Part shown: one piece after another, positions 8,022-17,559 of the stretch
Numbering within the stretch: position 1 is the stretch's first letter
Layout of the letters: each line of letters opens with the position of its first letter
From: Stenotrophomonas bentonitica
Lineage (GTDB): Bacteria; Pseudomonadota; Gammaproteobacteria; Xanthomonadales; Xanthomonadaceae
Direction: 5' to 3'
Length of the DNA stretch: 64,000 nucleotides
NCBI RefSeq assembly: GCF_013185915.1
Contig: NZ_JAAZUH010000001.1
Coordinates: forward strand, 1,054,001-1,118,000
The notes under the pieces: model-generated
What the model was told of the DNA's origin: nothing
What the model saw: the letters and a program-made list of their open reading frames with translations, nothing else
Databases searched by the model: none
Translations under genes and position numbers: made by a program

Positions 8022-10655
8022 TTACAGGGTACGCGGCACTTCGATACGTTCGAAGCATTCGATCTGGTCGCCGGCCTTCACGTCGTTGTAAGCCTTCACG
8101 CCGATACCGCATTCGGTACCGTTGCGGACTTCTTCCACGTTTTCCTTGAAGCGACGCAGCGATTCCAGCTCGCCTTCGAACACCACCACGCTGTCGCGCA
8201 GGACGCGGATCGGCTTGCTGCGCTTGACCGTGCCCTCGATGACCATACAGCCGGCCACGGCACCGAACTTGGAGCTGCGGAACACGTCGCGGACCTGGGC
8301 GATACCGATGATCTCTTCGCGGATTTCCACGCCGAGCAGACCGGATGCCACCTGCTTCACCTGGTCGATCACGTCATAGATGATCGAGAAGTAACGCAGG
8401 TCCACGCCATTGGATTCGATGATGCGACGCGCCGAAGCGTCCGCACGCACGTTGAAGCCGATGACGGTGGCCTTGGAGGCGACGGCCGAGTTGGCGTCGG
8501 ACTCGGTGATGCCGCCCACGCCGGAGTGGATCACGTTGATGCGGATGTCGTCGTTGGACAGACCCACCAGGGCCTGGCTCAGCGCCTGCACCGAACCCTG
8601 CACGTCGGCCTTGATCACCAGGTTCAGCACCTGCTGGCCATTGCCCTTGCCCAGGGTCGCCATGATGTCTTCCATGCGGCTGCCGGCGGACTGCACCATG
8701 CGCGATTCACGGCGCTTGGTTTCGCGCTGCTGCGCGACGTCCTTGGCCAGGCGCTCGTCCTCGACCACGACGAAGTCGTCGCCTGCGTCCGGCACGCCGG
8801 ACAGGCCCAGCACCTGCACCGGAATCGACGGACCAGCGTGGTCCGGCTGCTTGCCGGTTTCGTCGAACAGCGCGCGCACGCGGCCGTACTGGATGCCGCA
8901 CACCAGGTAGTCGCCCTTCTTCAGCGAACCCTGCTGCACCAGCACGGTGGCGATCGGGCCACGACCCTTGTCCAGCGAGGACTCGATGACCACGCCGCTG
9001 GCGCGGCCTTCGGCCACGGCCTTCAGTTCCAGCAGTTCGGCCTGGATCGAGATGGCGTCCAGCAGGTTGTCGACGCCCGTGCCAGCCTTGGCCGAGATCT
9101 CCACCATCTGGATGTCGCCACCGAAGTCTTCGGCCACGACCTGCTCGGTGAGCAGCTCGTTCTTGACCCTCATCGGGTCGGCACCGGACTTGTCCATCTT
9201 GTTGATCGCCACGATCAGCGGGACGCCGGCCGAGCGGGCGTGCTGGATGGCTTCCTTGGTCTGCGGCATGACGCCGTCGTCGGCTGCCACCACCAGCACC
9301 ACGATGTCGGTCAGCTTGGCACCGCGGGCACGCATCGAGGTAAACGCGGCGTGGCCCGGGGTATCCAGGAAGCTGATCACGCCCTTCGGCGTTTCAACGT
9401 GGTACGCACCGATGTGCTGGGTGATGCCGCCGGCTTCGCCGGTGGCGACCTTGGTGCGGCGGATGTAATCCAGCAGCGAGGTCTTGCCGTGGTCGACGTG
9501 GCCCATGATGGTGACCACCGGCGGACGCGCAATGGCTTCGCCCTGCTCGCCTTCGTTCAACGCCAGCAGCGCGTCTTCGGCGTCGTTGGTGTTGGCACGG
9601 GTCACGTTGTGGCCGAGTTCTTCGGTCACCAGCGCGGCGGTGTCGTGGTCGATGGTCTGGGTGATGGTGGCCATCACGCCCATCTTGAACAGCGCCTTGA
9701 CCACGTCGCCGCCCTTCAGGGCCAGCTTCTGGGCCAGGTCGGCCACGGTGATGGTGTCGCCGATGGTGACGTCACGCACGATCGGAGCGACCGGACGTTC
9801 GAAACCATGGGCACCGCCGCCGCTGCGCGACTGGTTGCTGTCGCGGCGACCCGGCTGGGCACGCCCACCCGGACGACCACGCGTGTTGCTGTTGTTGCCA
9901 CGGCGCGCACGGTCGGCGGCCGACAGGTGCATCTGGCCGGCGAAGCGGTTGCCACCGTCTTCGTCGCGCTTGGCGCCGGGGCGGTTGTTGTTCGAATTGC
10001 GGTCATCCGCACGACCGGCCGGGCGGGCCGGAGCCGGTGCCGACGGACGCGCGGCAGCACGTGCCGGCGCTTCGCTGGCGGCCGGGCGCGGTGCAGCCAC
10101 GGGTGCCGGCGGCGCGTTCTTTGCGGCTTCCGCAGCGGCTTCGGCGGCCTTGCGCTCGGCTTCGGCGCGGTCCTTGGCGTCCTGCTCTTCCTGGCGCTTG
10201 CGTGCGATTTCTTCGTCGCGCACACGGTCCTTTTCGGCCAGCGAACGCTGCTCGTCCAGATTGCGCTGGCGGGATTCCTCCAGCTTGCGCAGGATGTCGG
10301 CGCGCTCCTCATCCGGCGTCATCGCCTTGCCACTGGCGTCCTTGGTGTAGGTGCGCTTCTGGCGCACTTCCACGTTGACGGTGGTCTTGCTGCGGCCAGC
10401 GCTGACGGTCACTTCCTGCAACTTGCGACGGTTCAGGGTGATCTTCTTTGCCGCCTCGTCTGCGCTTTCGACGGGCTGCTCGGCCTTGCCATGCGAACGA
10501 CGAAGGAAGCCCAGGAGCTTCACCTTCTCGGTGCTGGTCACGACCTGGTCGGGACCGCTGAACTTCATGCCGGCTTCGGCAAGTTGTACAAGCAGTTTTT
10601 CGACCGGCGTGTTGACCAGTTCGGCAAGCTTGCGGATGGTGGTTTGCTGCGACAT
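8022..10655 (-). CDS. infB: Translation initiation factor IF-2
   Basis: This 877-residue GTPase brings fMet-tRNA to the 30S P site and promotes subunit joining. It has the IF2_N domain at the start ([21 protein letters not shown]), a charged Ala/Arg-rich linker (about 90-290) and a second IF2_N-like segment. The G domain carries [17 protein letters not shown] and NKMDK (about 385-500). Domain II, the IF-2 core and domain C2 follow to the end (…[17 protein letters not shown]). The gene follows nusA by 95 bases. Downstream are a hairpin and a SMAG element before rbfA. Confidence 0.98.
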   Translation of the reverse strand: MSQQTTIRKLAELVNTPVEKLLVQLAEAGMKFSGPDQVVTSTEKVKLLGFLRRSHGKAEQPVESADEAAKKITLNRRKLQEVTVSAGRSKTTVNVEVRQKRTYTKDASGKAMTPDEERADILRKLEESRQRNLDEQRSLAEKDRVRDEEIARKRQEEQDAKDRAEAERKAAEAAAEAAKNAPPAPVAAPRPAASEAPARAAARPSAPAPARPAGRADDRNSNNNRPGAKRDEDGGNRFAGQMHLSAADRARRGNNSNTRGRPGGRAQPGRRDSNQSRSGGGAHGFERPVAPIVRDVTIGDTITVADLAQKLALKGGDVVKALFKMGVMATITQTIDHDTAALVTEELGHNVTRANTNDAEDALLALNEGEQGEAIARPPVVTIMGHVDHGKTSLLDYIRRTKVATGEAGGITQHIGAYHVETPKGVISFLDTPGHAAFTSMRARGAKLTDIVVLVVAADDGVMPQTKEAIQHARSAGVPLIVAINKMDKSGADPMRVKNELLTEQVVAEDFGGDIQMVEISAKAGTGVDNLLDAISIQAELLELKAVAEGRASGVVIESSLDKGRGPIATVLVQQGSLKKGDYLVCGIQYGRVRALFDETGKQPDHAGPSIPVQVLGLSGVPDAGDDFVVVEDERLAKDVAQQRETKRRESRMVQSAGSRMEDIMATLGKGNGQQVLNLVIKADVQGSVQALSQALVGLSNDDIRINVIHSGVGGITESDANSAVASKATVIGFNVRADASARRIIESNGVDLRYFSIIYDVIDQVKQVASGLLGVEIREEIIGIAQVRDVFRSSKFGAVAGCMVIEGTVKRSKPIRVLRDSVVVFEGELESLRRFKENVEEVRNGTECGIGVKAYNDVKAGDQIECFERIEVPRTL

Positions 10656-10750
10656 TCGGATCCTATGATCTGGTTGGCGCTCCTTCGAAACGGGCGAAGG
10701 CAGCGCGGAGTCTAAGCCCTGATCGGGTCAGGGCACTGTTCATCGCTGGC

Positions 10751-12262
10751 TCATTCGCCGCGCTCCAGGCGGGCGATCTCCTCGGCTCGGGCGGCAAGGA
10801 TCAGGGCGGCGGCGCGCTCCTGGTCCATGTCTTCGATGCCGAACTCGAGGATCTCGTCGGCGGCCAGGTCCGACAGGTCCTCACTCGTACGCACGCCATG
10901 GCCGGCCAGGGCGTAGGCGGTTCCCTCGTCCATGCCTTCCAGGGCGAGCAGGTCTTCAGACGGCGAACCTTCATCCAGACCTTCTTCCACCGCGAGCGCT
11001 TCGTTGAGCAGCGCATCGCGGGCACGGGCACGCAGTTCTTCGACGATGTCTTCGTCGAAGCCTTCCACGGCCAGCAGTTCGCCGACCGGGACGTAGGCGA
11101 TTTCTTCCACGGTGTTGAAGCCTTCGGTCACCAGGATGGCGGCGATTTCTTCATCCACTTCCAGCTTGTCCATGAACAGCTGGCGGGCAACGCCCTGCTC
11201 TGCCTCGGACTTGGCGGTCACCTGGTCCTGGGTCATCACATTCAGCTGCCAACCGGTCAGGCGGCTGGCCAGGCGCACGTTCTGGCCGCCCTTGCCGATC
11301 GCCTGGGCCAGGCGCTCTTCCGCCACGGCCAGGTCCATCGAGTGCTTGTCTTCATCGACGATGATCGACTGCACTTCCGCCGGCGCCATCGCATTGATGA
11401 CGAAGTTGGCGGGGTTGTCGTTCCACAGCACGATGTCCACGCGCTCGCCATTGAGCTCGTTGGACACGGCCTGCACGCGCGAACCGCGCATGCCGATGCA
11501 GGCGCCGATCGGATCGGTGCGCGCGTCGTGGGCGAGCACGGCGATCTTGGCGCGGTCGCCCGGGTCGCGTGCACAGGCCTTGATCTCGACCAGGCCCTGG
11601 CCCACTTCCGGCACTTCCAGCTTGAACAGCTCGATCATGAACTCCGGGGCGGCGCGGCTGATGAACAGCTGCGGGCCACGCGGTTCCGAGCGCACTTCGG
11701 CCAGGTAACCGCGCACGCGGTCGCCGGCGCGCAGCACGTCGCGCGGAATGCCCTTGTCCTTCGGAATGAAGGCCTCGGCGTTGCCGCCCAGGTCCACGTA
11801 GATGTTGCCGCGCTCGGCGCGCTTGACCACGCCGGTGACCAGTTCGCCCACGCGGTCCTTCCACGCATCGACCACCTGCTGGCGCTCGGCTTCGCGCACG
11901 CGCTGGACGATCACCTGCTTGGCGGCCTGCGCCGCAATGCGGCCGAAGTCCGGGTTTTCGATCTGTTCTTCGATGAAGTCGCCCACTTCCACGCCGTCGG
12001 CTTCGTCGATGGCGTCCATCAGGCGCACCTGGCGGTCCGGCGATTCCATGACCACGTCATCGGCCACCACTTCCCAGCGGCGGAAGGTTTCGTAGGTGCC
12101 GTCCTTGTGGTCGATCGACACACGGGCCAGCACTTCCTCATCGGGGTAGCGCTTCTTCGCGGCCGAAGCCAGCGCGGCCTCGATGGCATCGAAGATCACT
12201 TCACGCGGAACGCCCTTTTCATTGGCGACCGCATCCACTACCAGCAGAAGTTCCTTGCTCAT
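10751..12262 (-). CDS. nusA: Transcription termination/antitermination factor NusA
   Basis: The 503-residue protein binds RNA polymerase and nascent RNA and controls pausing, intrinsic termination and rRNA antitermination. In order it has the N-terminal domain (MSKELLLVVDAVANEKGVPREVIFDAIE), an S1 domain (about 130-200, GVVKRAERGNIYVDLGGNAEAFIPKD), two KH domains (including IGACIGMRGSRVQAVSNELNGERVDIV) and two acidic C-terminal repeats (about 360-490). The ATG at 12262 gives the family N-terminus, 4 bases after the rimP stop. Transcription is expected from the promoter upstream of rimP. Confidence 0.98.
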   Translation of the reverse strand: MSKELLLVVDAVANEKGVPREVIFDAIEAALASAAKKRYPDEEVLARVSIDHKDGTYETFRRWEVVADDVVMESPDRQVRLMDAIDEADGVEVGDFIEEQIENPDFGRIAAQAAKQVIVQRVREAERQQVVDAWKDRVGELVTGVVKRAERGNIYVDLGGNAEAFIPKDKGIPRDVLRAGDRVRGYLAEVRSEPRGPQLFISRAAPEFMIELFKLEVPEVGQGLVEIKACARDPGDRAKIAVLAHDARTDPIGACIGMRGSRVQAVSNELNGERVDIVLWNDNPANFVINAMAPAEVQSIIVDEDKHSMDLAVAEERLAQAIGKGGQNVRLASRLTGWQLNVMTQDQVTAKSEAEQGVARQLFMDKLEVDEEIAAILVTEGFNTVEEIAYVPVGELLAVEGFDEDIVEELRARARDALLNEALAVEEGLDEGSPSEDLLALEGMDEGTAYALAGHGVRTSEDLSDLAADEILEFGIEDMDQERAAALILAARAEEIARLERGE

Positions 12263-12266
12263 TGGC

Positions 12267-12857
12267 TCACTCCGCGCGCGGCTTCTTGGCCGCGGGCTCG
12301 TTGGATGGTTTCTTGTTCGCCTTGCCACCCTGCTTGGGCGCCGGGCCAGTCGGTTTGGTCGGAGCCAGGCCGAGGGCGGCCCAGTCCGGCATGATGCGTG
12401 CCTTGTCGATATTCTCGACATCGGCGGTAAACGGGGAATTGTCGACCTTGAAGGTGACCGTATTCTGTTCGGCGTCCACGCCCAGGATTTCGCCCTGCAG
12501 GCGGCGGCGGCCGTCCTGCGGCAGCTTCAGCACGACCTTGGCCGATTCGCCGATGGCGCGCTCGAACTGCTCGAGGGTGAACAGCGGGCGGTCCACGCCC
12601 GGCGAGGACACTTCCAGCGTGTAATTGGCGGTGATCGGGTCTTCCACGTCCAGCTGGGCCGACACTTCGCGGCTGACGCGCTCGCAGTCGTCGATATTGA
12701 CCATGCGCTCGGGCTGTTCGGCCAGCGGCACGTCGATATACAGGCGCAGCGTGGCGCCACCCGGGGCGGTCAGGTATTCCACACCCAGCAGCTCGAGACC
12801 CAGCGACTGAACGGTGGGGCCGAGCAGATTCGCGATTTCAGTTGCCTTGTCGCTCAC
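12267..12857 (-). CDS. rimP: Ribosome maturation factor RimP
   Basis: The 196-residue protein helps early 30S assembly around S19/S12. The N-terminal domain has the family motif [19 protein letters not shown] (about 22-40), followed by the [18 protein letters not shown]…[14 protein letters not shown] block. The C-terminal SH3-like domain ends near residue 160 and is followed by a Lys/Pro-rich tail. I chose GTG at 12857 ([14 protein letters not shown]) because the upstream sequence lacks family features and contains a terminator. Its stop is 4 bases from nusA. Confidence 0.94.
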   Translation of the reverse strand: MSDKATEIANLLGPTVQSLGLELLGVEYLTAPGGATLRLYIDVPLAEQPERMVNIDDCERVSREVSAQLDVEDPITANYTLEVSSPGVDRPLFTLEQFERAIGESAKVVLKLPQDGRRRLQGEILGVDAEQNTVTFKVDNSPFTADVENIDKARIMPDWAALGLAPTKPTGPAPKQGGKANKKPSNEPAAKKPRAE

Positions 12858-13081
12858 AGTCTGCCTTGATTCGTTGAAAGAGGTGCTGCCCCGGCTTGCG
12901 CCCTGGGGCCCGGAAACAACAAAGGGCCCGCTGGGCCCCTTGTCCGGAACGACTCCGGTCATGCTGGATGGCCAGCCTTCCGGGGGGTCACGACTACCTG
13001 GTGGGAAGTCGCACGGCCCGGAAGCCGGTCGCGGGACGGTCCGCATTCCGGGGAATGGGTCCTGTCAGGTAGTCCGCTAAG
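12858..13081 (-). promoter_or_regulatory. rimP operon leader with internal terminator (putative attenuator)
   Basis: From the inferred start near 13081 to the rimP GTG there is a roughly 220-base untranslated leader. It is GC-rich with several complementary blocks (for example CCGGAAGGC/GCTTCCGG-type segments) and contains an intrinsic-terminator-like hairpin about 50-60 bases before rimP. This arrangement fits the rimP-leader class of putative attenuators described upstream of rimP-nusA-infB; I recall that class from the literature and could not align to its model here. A short independent RNA ending at the terminator is the alternative. Confidence 0.5.
12911..12942 (-). terminator. Terminator-like hairpin in rimP leader
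   Basis: On the minus strand the stem GGGCCC/GGGCCC (loop AGC) is followed by TTTGTTGTTT. It lies inside the untranslated leader of the operon, so it would either end a small RNA or attenuate rimP-nusA-infB. Confidence 0.65.
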
Positions 13082-13087
13082 CCGTGG

Positions 13088-13116
13088 ATGATAGCCGTTG
13101 CACCGCGCTGGTGCAA
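13088..13116 (-). promoter_or_regulatory. Sigma-70-like promoter of the rimP operon
   Basis: On the minus strand TTGCAC (13116-13111) and TATCAT (13093-13088) are separated by exactly 17 bases. The start would fall near 13081. The -35 and spacer lie inside a perfect hairpin (13093-13121), so a protein or DNA structure could affect this promoter. Confidence 0.6.
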
Positions 13117-13121
13117 CGGCT
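13093..13121. repeat. Perfect 12-bp inverted repeat at the island/rimP border
   Basis: AGCCGTTGCACC and its exact complement are separated by GCGCT. It lies 35 bases beyond the last tip gene of the Rhs locus and overlaps the rimP promoter. There is no U tract, so terminator function for the Rhs operon is uncertain. Confidence 0.6.
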
Positions 13122-13155
13122 GGGGACCCTTCAGACCTGGGCACCCCGTTCAGAT

Positions 13156-14620
13156 TTACCTGCCGAAGCCCAGCGAGTCGTAGCCGGGCAAGGTCGCCTG
13201 GTCATAACTCGGCGGCCGATCGAGCAGCGACTTCCATCGGGCACCGATCCAGCGCACCAGCTCCTGCCGCCTGGCCGCCTGCTCGTAGGCGGCCATCGCT
13301 TCAATGGCGGAGACATGCCCGGCCGCGTTGACCGGCCGCCCCGCTCCCCCGGTGACGGCCATATGCCCGGTCGTGTAAGCAGGGGACGGATATTGTTTGA
13401 GCGGTGGGGGCGTCCACTCCACCACAGGTTGATAATTCGCATTCGCCAAGCCGTCGAGAATCGCGTTGTTCTCCGCCGCATTACTGCCATCAGGGTGGAC
13501 GGCCAGCTGTCGGCGGAATGCAGGGCGCCCCCCCCGGTCGCGGGGCCGAATTTGATACGGGGTACGTTGCGAACGTGCGCGACGACTTGCCCAGGTGCGG
13601 CGCCTTGGCCGCATACCAGGATGAGGCAGAGGGCGAAGGCGCGGGCGTACGCGCTGCGGACGAAATCATTCCCTGCGAGGCGCGCCCTCCCCCTGCGCCC
13701 GCCCGCAGCGAGATCGCGGTGGACCGACCACCGGCAATGCGTTGTGCGAAGCGTCCGAAGCGCATGGCGCCTTTCATTGCTGTCTTGGCAACGGCCGGTG
13801 CGGCACCGGCGACCCCCAGCCCCACGCCGACCCACCCCAACACGTTGGCGGCCTTTTCATCACCCGCAGCGCTCGCGCCAAGGGCGCCCACCTCGGCACC
13901 TACTGACAGGACACCCAGGGTGGTGGCGGCAATGGCCGCTGCACCGGATTTGGTGAGCGCTGCGATTCCGCCGGCCGCTATCGCACCGACTGCTGCACTG
14001 GCCGCGCCGAAGCTCGCCACTACCGCGACCACGCCCAAGGCGATTCCCACGCCGGCCAGGATCCACTTCAGGAAGTGGCCGCTCGGATCGGAGAAGTTGA
14101 TCGGGTCGCCCGCGCAGTAGGCCAGTGTGTTCAGGCCACCGGCACTGAACGGGCTGGCCGAATCCGGCGCCAGGAACATACCCAGGGTGGGGCTGTACGG
14201 ACGATGGTGGCCGGGGCCGAGCAGATAGCAGCCCGAGCCGACATCCAGCGATTCGCCGTTGAACGCAGGCGTGGCGCGCGCAGCGGTTTCCTCGCGGTGG
14301 CCGTGCGGCGCGTACGCCAGCGTTCGCACCTCGGCATCGGCTTCCAGCAGGACCGAGCCGCCGGGCGCGCCGGCGAGCAAGGTGGAGCGTTCGCCCGGCC
14401 CGGCCACCTGCTCCGCCACGGACGTCACCCAGGTCACCTGGACCTCGTCGCCGCCGTCGTTGGCGGCGCGCAGTTCGTTGACCACCCGCCCATTCCGCCA
14501 ATAGCGCCAGTGCGTACGGTCCGGATTCGACATTCGCACCCACAGGCCACCAGCGTCGTAGCCATAGGACTGCGGCAGTTCGAACGGACTGCGACCCGTG
14601 TCATCGTCATGCGTTGCCAT
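13156..14620 (-). pseudogene. Rhs tip C3 (Rhs core end plus unknown C-terminal domain), frameshifted at a G8 tract
   Basis: This is the third tandem tip gene. The first frame has an N-terminal YD-like segment (PQSYGYDAGGLWVRMSNPDRT), the Rhs core end (YAPHGHR, FNGES, GCYLLGPGHHRPYSPTLGMFLAPDSASPFSAGGLNTLAYC, then GDPINFSDPSGH) and a hydrophobic Ala/Gly-rich stretch (about 188-270). At a run of eight G (13528-13535) the frame is wrong; one G fewer restores a 487-residue protein. The restored tail (…ILDGLANANYQPVVEWTPPP…) is of unknown function and ends with PPSY and LPGY, tyrosines 8 residues apart. The ATG at 14620 has a GGAG site 8 bases upstream and lies 18 bases after the C2 stop. It may be a pseudogene, a phase-variable gene or a sequencing error. 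Confidence 0.7.
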
Positions 14621-14638
14621 ATGCGTGCTCCGTCGGTG

Positions 14639-16084
14639 TCATTCGGGAACGGGCGGCATCATGCCGTGCCGCCGCAGCAGGTTGTCCATTTCGGCATTGC
14701 CGTTCATCTGGCGCAGCTGGGCCAGGATGTCGTCGCCCCCGAGCTGGCGCACCATGTAGAAGTCGATGAAGTTGTGCATCGGCGTGGCGGTACTGGGGTC
14801 GGTGACCTTGACCGCGCGCAGCCGGGTATTGGTGGTGATCGCTTCGGCGATGCCCTTGCCGTTGACCGCCGGACGCTGGGTCACGCGCAGGGCGTCGACG
14901 TCGTCGGCATACATGGCCAGCACCACGCCGTCCTCGCTGCGGCTGGCGTAGTGCGCGGCCGAGCCGTACCGATCGGTTACATATAGGCTGTCGGCACCGC
15001 CGCTCAGGATCTTCTCGGCGTTTGCGCCGGAGGTGCCGTGGTAGCCCACGAAGGTGGAGCCGCTGCGCCCCGAACTGGAGCCCGGCACGATGGGCGCCCG
15101 GCGGGGCCGTTGCGCCGGTGCGGCCATGCTGGCCCGGCGTGCGGGGGCGGCCATGCTGGGCCGACGCGCCATCTGCTGTCCTGCGCTGATCGCACCGTCG
15201 CCGGACAAGCCCACGCGGCGGATGCGGTCAATGCGGCGGGTAAAACCGGTAAACCGGGTGAGCAGTCGGCCCGCCCCCTTGGCGACGGCGGGCGCGGCGC
15301 CGACCAGGCCCAGCCCGAGACCTACCCAGCCGAGGACCTCGGCCGTCGCATGATTGCCTGTTGCGCCGGCGACAATCGCGCCCGTTTCGGCGCCGAGCGC
15401 GGACACGCCCAGGGTCAGGGCCGCGATCGCGCCTGCCCCGGATTTGGTCAACGCGGCAATCCCTCCCGCAGCCAGTGCACCCACTGCCGCACTGGCCGCG
15501 CCGAAGCTGGCCACCACCGCCACCGCGCCGAACACGATGCCTGCGGCGGCAACGATCCACTTCCAGAAATGCCCACTCGGATCGGAGCGGTTGATAGGGT
15601 CGCCTGCGCACCACGCCAGCGTGTTCAGGCCGCCCGCGCCAAATGGACTGGCACGATCTGGCGCCAGGAACACCCCAAGCAGCGGGCTGTAGGGACGATG
15701 ATGTCCCGCGCCCAGCAGGTAACAGCCGGAGACTTCGTCGCGCAGCTCACCGTTGAAGGCTGCGGTCGTCAGGCCCCCGTTGCGGTGCCCGTGCGGCGCA
15801 TAGCTTGCCTGGCGCACCTGTGCGTCAGCCTCGAGCAGCACCGAACCTGCGGCGTCGGTGGCCAGCAGCATGCGCCGCGCAACGCCGCCATCTGTTTCCT
15901 CGACCATCGGTCGCCCGGCCTCGCGCAGCCAGGTGACGCGCACGTCGCCATCGCCCTGCCTGCGCAATGCGTTGGCCGGATACCTCCCACGCCAGAACAG
16001 GTCGCTGCTTCGTCCTGGCGCGCGCATGCCGGCCAGCAACCCGGTCGCGTCATAGCAGTACTGCTGGATCGGCATGCTGTCCAT
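14639..16084 (-). CDS. Rhs tip C2: Rhs core end fused to an ExoA-like ADP-ribosyltransferase domain
   Basis: This 481-residue protein starts with YCYDATGLLAGMRAPGRSSDLFW, then the Rhs core end (SYAPHGHR, FNGEL, GCYLLGAGHHRPYSPLLGVFLAPDRASPF, GGLNTLAWCAGDPINRSDPSGH, about 94-172). A hydrophobic stretch (about 173-260) and a basic linker follow. The tip begins FVGYHGTSGANAEKIL (His 349) and continues SLYVTDRYGSAAHYAS with Tyr 368 and Tyr 379. The YHGT motif and two tyrosines 11 residues apart with YA after the second match Pseudomonas exotoxin A (H440, Y470, Y481) as I recall it. A possible catalytic Glu is at about 414 (GIAEAI). The predicted activity is NAD-dependent ADP-ribosylation; the target is unknown. 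No immunity gene follows; C3 starts 18 bases downstream. Confidence 0.75.
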   Translation of the reverse strand: MDSMPIQQYCYDATGLLAGMRAPGRSSDLFWRGRYPANALRRQGDGDVRVTWLREAGRPMVEETDGGVARRMLLATDAAGSVLLEADAQVRQASYAPHGHRNGGLTTAAFNGELRDEVSGCYLLGAGHHRPYSPLLGVFLAPDRASPFGAGGLNTLAWCAGDPINRSDPSGHFWKWIVAAAGIVFGAVAVVASFGAASAAVGALAAGGIAALTKSGAGAIAALTLGVSALGAETGAIVAGATGNHATAEVLGWVGLGLGLVGAAPAVAKGAGRLLTRFTGFTRRIDRIRRVGLSGDGAISAGQQMARRPSMAAPARRASMAAPAQRPRRAPIVPGSSSGRSGSTFVGYHGTSGANAEKILSGGADSLYVTDRYGSAAHYASRSEDGVVLAMYADDVDALRVTQRPAVNGKGIAEAITTNTRLRAVKVTDPSTATPMHNFIDFYMVRQLGGDDILAQLRQMNGNAEMDNLLRRHGMMPPVPE

Positions 16085-16101
16085 ATCGCACTCGTGCGCG
16101 G

Positions 16102-17556
16102 TCAGAAGTAGAACTCGTTCGGGTTGTAAGGCGGTGGCGAGCCCTGCGGATACGGCGGCGGCAGGCCAGGATCGTAGGCCGGTGGACTGGAAGGAAAACG
16201 TGTGAAGTTCCGATCTGCGAAAGCAGGGGGAACATCGTCCCAGCGGGTTGCGGTACGCCGAAACGGGTGAAGGTTCACGGGGATCTCCCGAGCCTGGGCT
16301 GCGCGGACAGGCGTACGCACCGCAGGACGGGGGGGGGGATTCGGGTTCCAGCGTGCCAACACCCGGTCTGAGCCAAACTGGACGCTGGTTAAACCTTCTT
16401 CGTGGGTGAAATCAAACATCGCCTCCCGCCCCCTGGCTTGGCCGAGCCAGTTTCTCGCGTTGGCCTGCGCGTTGGACCGGCCGTACTCGGAGAGTTCGCT
16501 CAGGAGCGGATAGCTACGGTTTCGTGCCAGCTCGCGCGCGGTTTCGTTTGCGTAGCGGCTGCGGGTAGCACGGCTCACCGCCTGCACGGAATCTCCGGTA
16601 CCGGAGGCGCCGGCCTCGGCGGCCCCGCCCACCGCGCGGGTCTGTTGCGCCCAGCTGGCACCGGCCCGGGACGCACCGCGCCCGGACAGCCCTACGTTGC
16701 GGATGTTGGCGATGTGGCGATTCCATCGGGTGAACTTCTGCCCGAGCTTCACCACTGATTTGGCGATGGCCGGCGCGGCCGCGACCAGGCCCGCTGCGCC
16801 GATGCCAAGACCGACATACGAGAGGATCGACGAGGTGGCTTCGTCCTTCACCGTAGCAGCCGCGATTTCAACGCCCAGTCCCGCAACGCCAAGTGCAGCT
16901 CCGATCACCCCGGAAACCGTTACGCCCACCACCGCCAACGTACCGAAACTCGCGACAGTGGCGATGGCCGCAACGGCAATGCCGATCCATTTCCAGAAGT
17001 GCCCGCTCGGGTCGGTACGGTTGATCGGGTCACCCGCGCAGTACGCCAGTGTGTTCAAACCACCGGCACTGAACGGACTGGCCGTATCGGGTGCCAGGAA
17101 CATGCCCAGGGTGGGACTGTAGGGGCGATGGTGCCCTGCCCCCAGCAGATAGCACCCGGAACCGGCATCGAACCATTCACCGTTGAAACCCGGGGTGGCG
17201 AGCGCCGCGGTTTCGTCACGATGGCCATGCGGGGCGTACGCCAGGGGGCGAACGGCCGTGTCCGCCTCGAGCAGGACCGAGCCACCGGGTGCCGACGCCA
17301 GCAGCGTCGAGCGCGCACCGGCACCTGCCACCTGCTCGGCCAGCGTGCTGCCTGCGCCGCCTACCCAGGTCACCCGGTCGTCGTCCGCGCCATCGGTGGG
17401 CACCCGCAGCTCATTGGCCACCCGCCCGCCCGCCCACCAACGCCAGTGGGTACGATCCGGCCGGGTTAGACGCACCAGGACACCGGCTGCGTCGTAGCCA
17501 TAGGACTGCGGCAGCCGCCCCAGTTGGAGGACGCCTTCTTCGCCGTGCGTAACCAT
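16102..17556 (-). CDS. Rhs tip C1: Rhs core end plus unknown domain with a PPxY tail
   Basis: This 484-residue protein begins with PQSYGYDAAGVLVRLTRPDRTHWRWW (a YD-like repeat), followed by the Rhs core end (AYAPHGHR about 107-113, FNGEW, then GCYLLGAGHHRPYSPTLG, LNTLAYCAGDPINR and TDPSGH to 186). The Asp-Pro pair at the end of the core is the region where Rhs proteins cut off their tips. A hydrophobic stretch (187-265) and an unknown domain (about 290-455) follow. The last 29 residues hold PPAY, PPPY and PPPY with tyrosines at 461, 469 and 477. A C10 run (16329-16338) codes for part of the NPPPR segment and is in frame. The ATG lies 3 bases after the B stop, with an AGGTAG site inside the end of B, so the two are coupled. 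Confidence 0.75.
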   Translation of the reverse strand: MVTHGEEGVLQLGRLPQSYGYDAAGVLVRLTRPDRTHWRWWAGGRVANELRVPTDGADDDRVTWVGGAGSTLAEQVAGAGARSTLLASAPGGSVLLEADTAVRPLAYAPHGHRDETAALATPGFNGEWFDAGSGCYLLGAGHHRPYSPTLGMFLAPDTASPFSAGGLNTLAYCAGDPINRTDPSGHFWKWIGIAVAAIATVASFGTLAVVGVTVSGVIGAALGVAGLGVEIAAATVKDEATSSILSYVGLGIGAAGLVAAAPAIAKSVVKLGQKFTRWNRHIANIRNVGLSGRGASRAGASWAQQTRAVGGAAEAGASGTGDSVQAVSRATRSRYANETARELARNRSYPLLSELSEYGRSNAQANARNWLGQARGREAMFDFTHEEGLTSVQFGSDRVLARWNPNPPPRPAVRTPVRAAQAREIPVNLHPFRRTATRWDDVPPAFADRNFTRFPSSPPAYDPGLPPPYPQGSPPPYNPNEFYF

Positions 17557-17559
17557 GGG

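Noticed and set aside
7509..10715. 1068-codon open frame antisense to rbfA-infB
   Set aside because: Antisense shadow of infB/rbfA with no recognisable domain; the minus strand carries the conserved proteins.
13093..13121. Inverted repeat as an intrinsic terminator of the Rhs operon
   Set aside because: The stem is perfect but has no U tract, and it overlaps a promoter with ideal spacing; kept only as a repeat.
16329..16338. C10 tract in C1 as a frameshift
   Set aside because: The frame continues without interruption to the PPxY tail and stop, so C1 is intact in this sequence.
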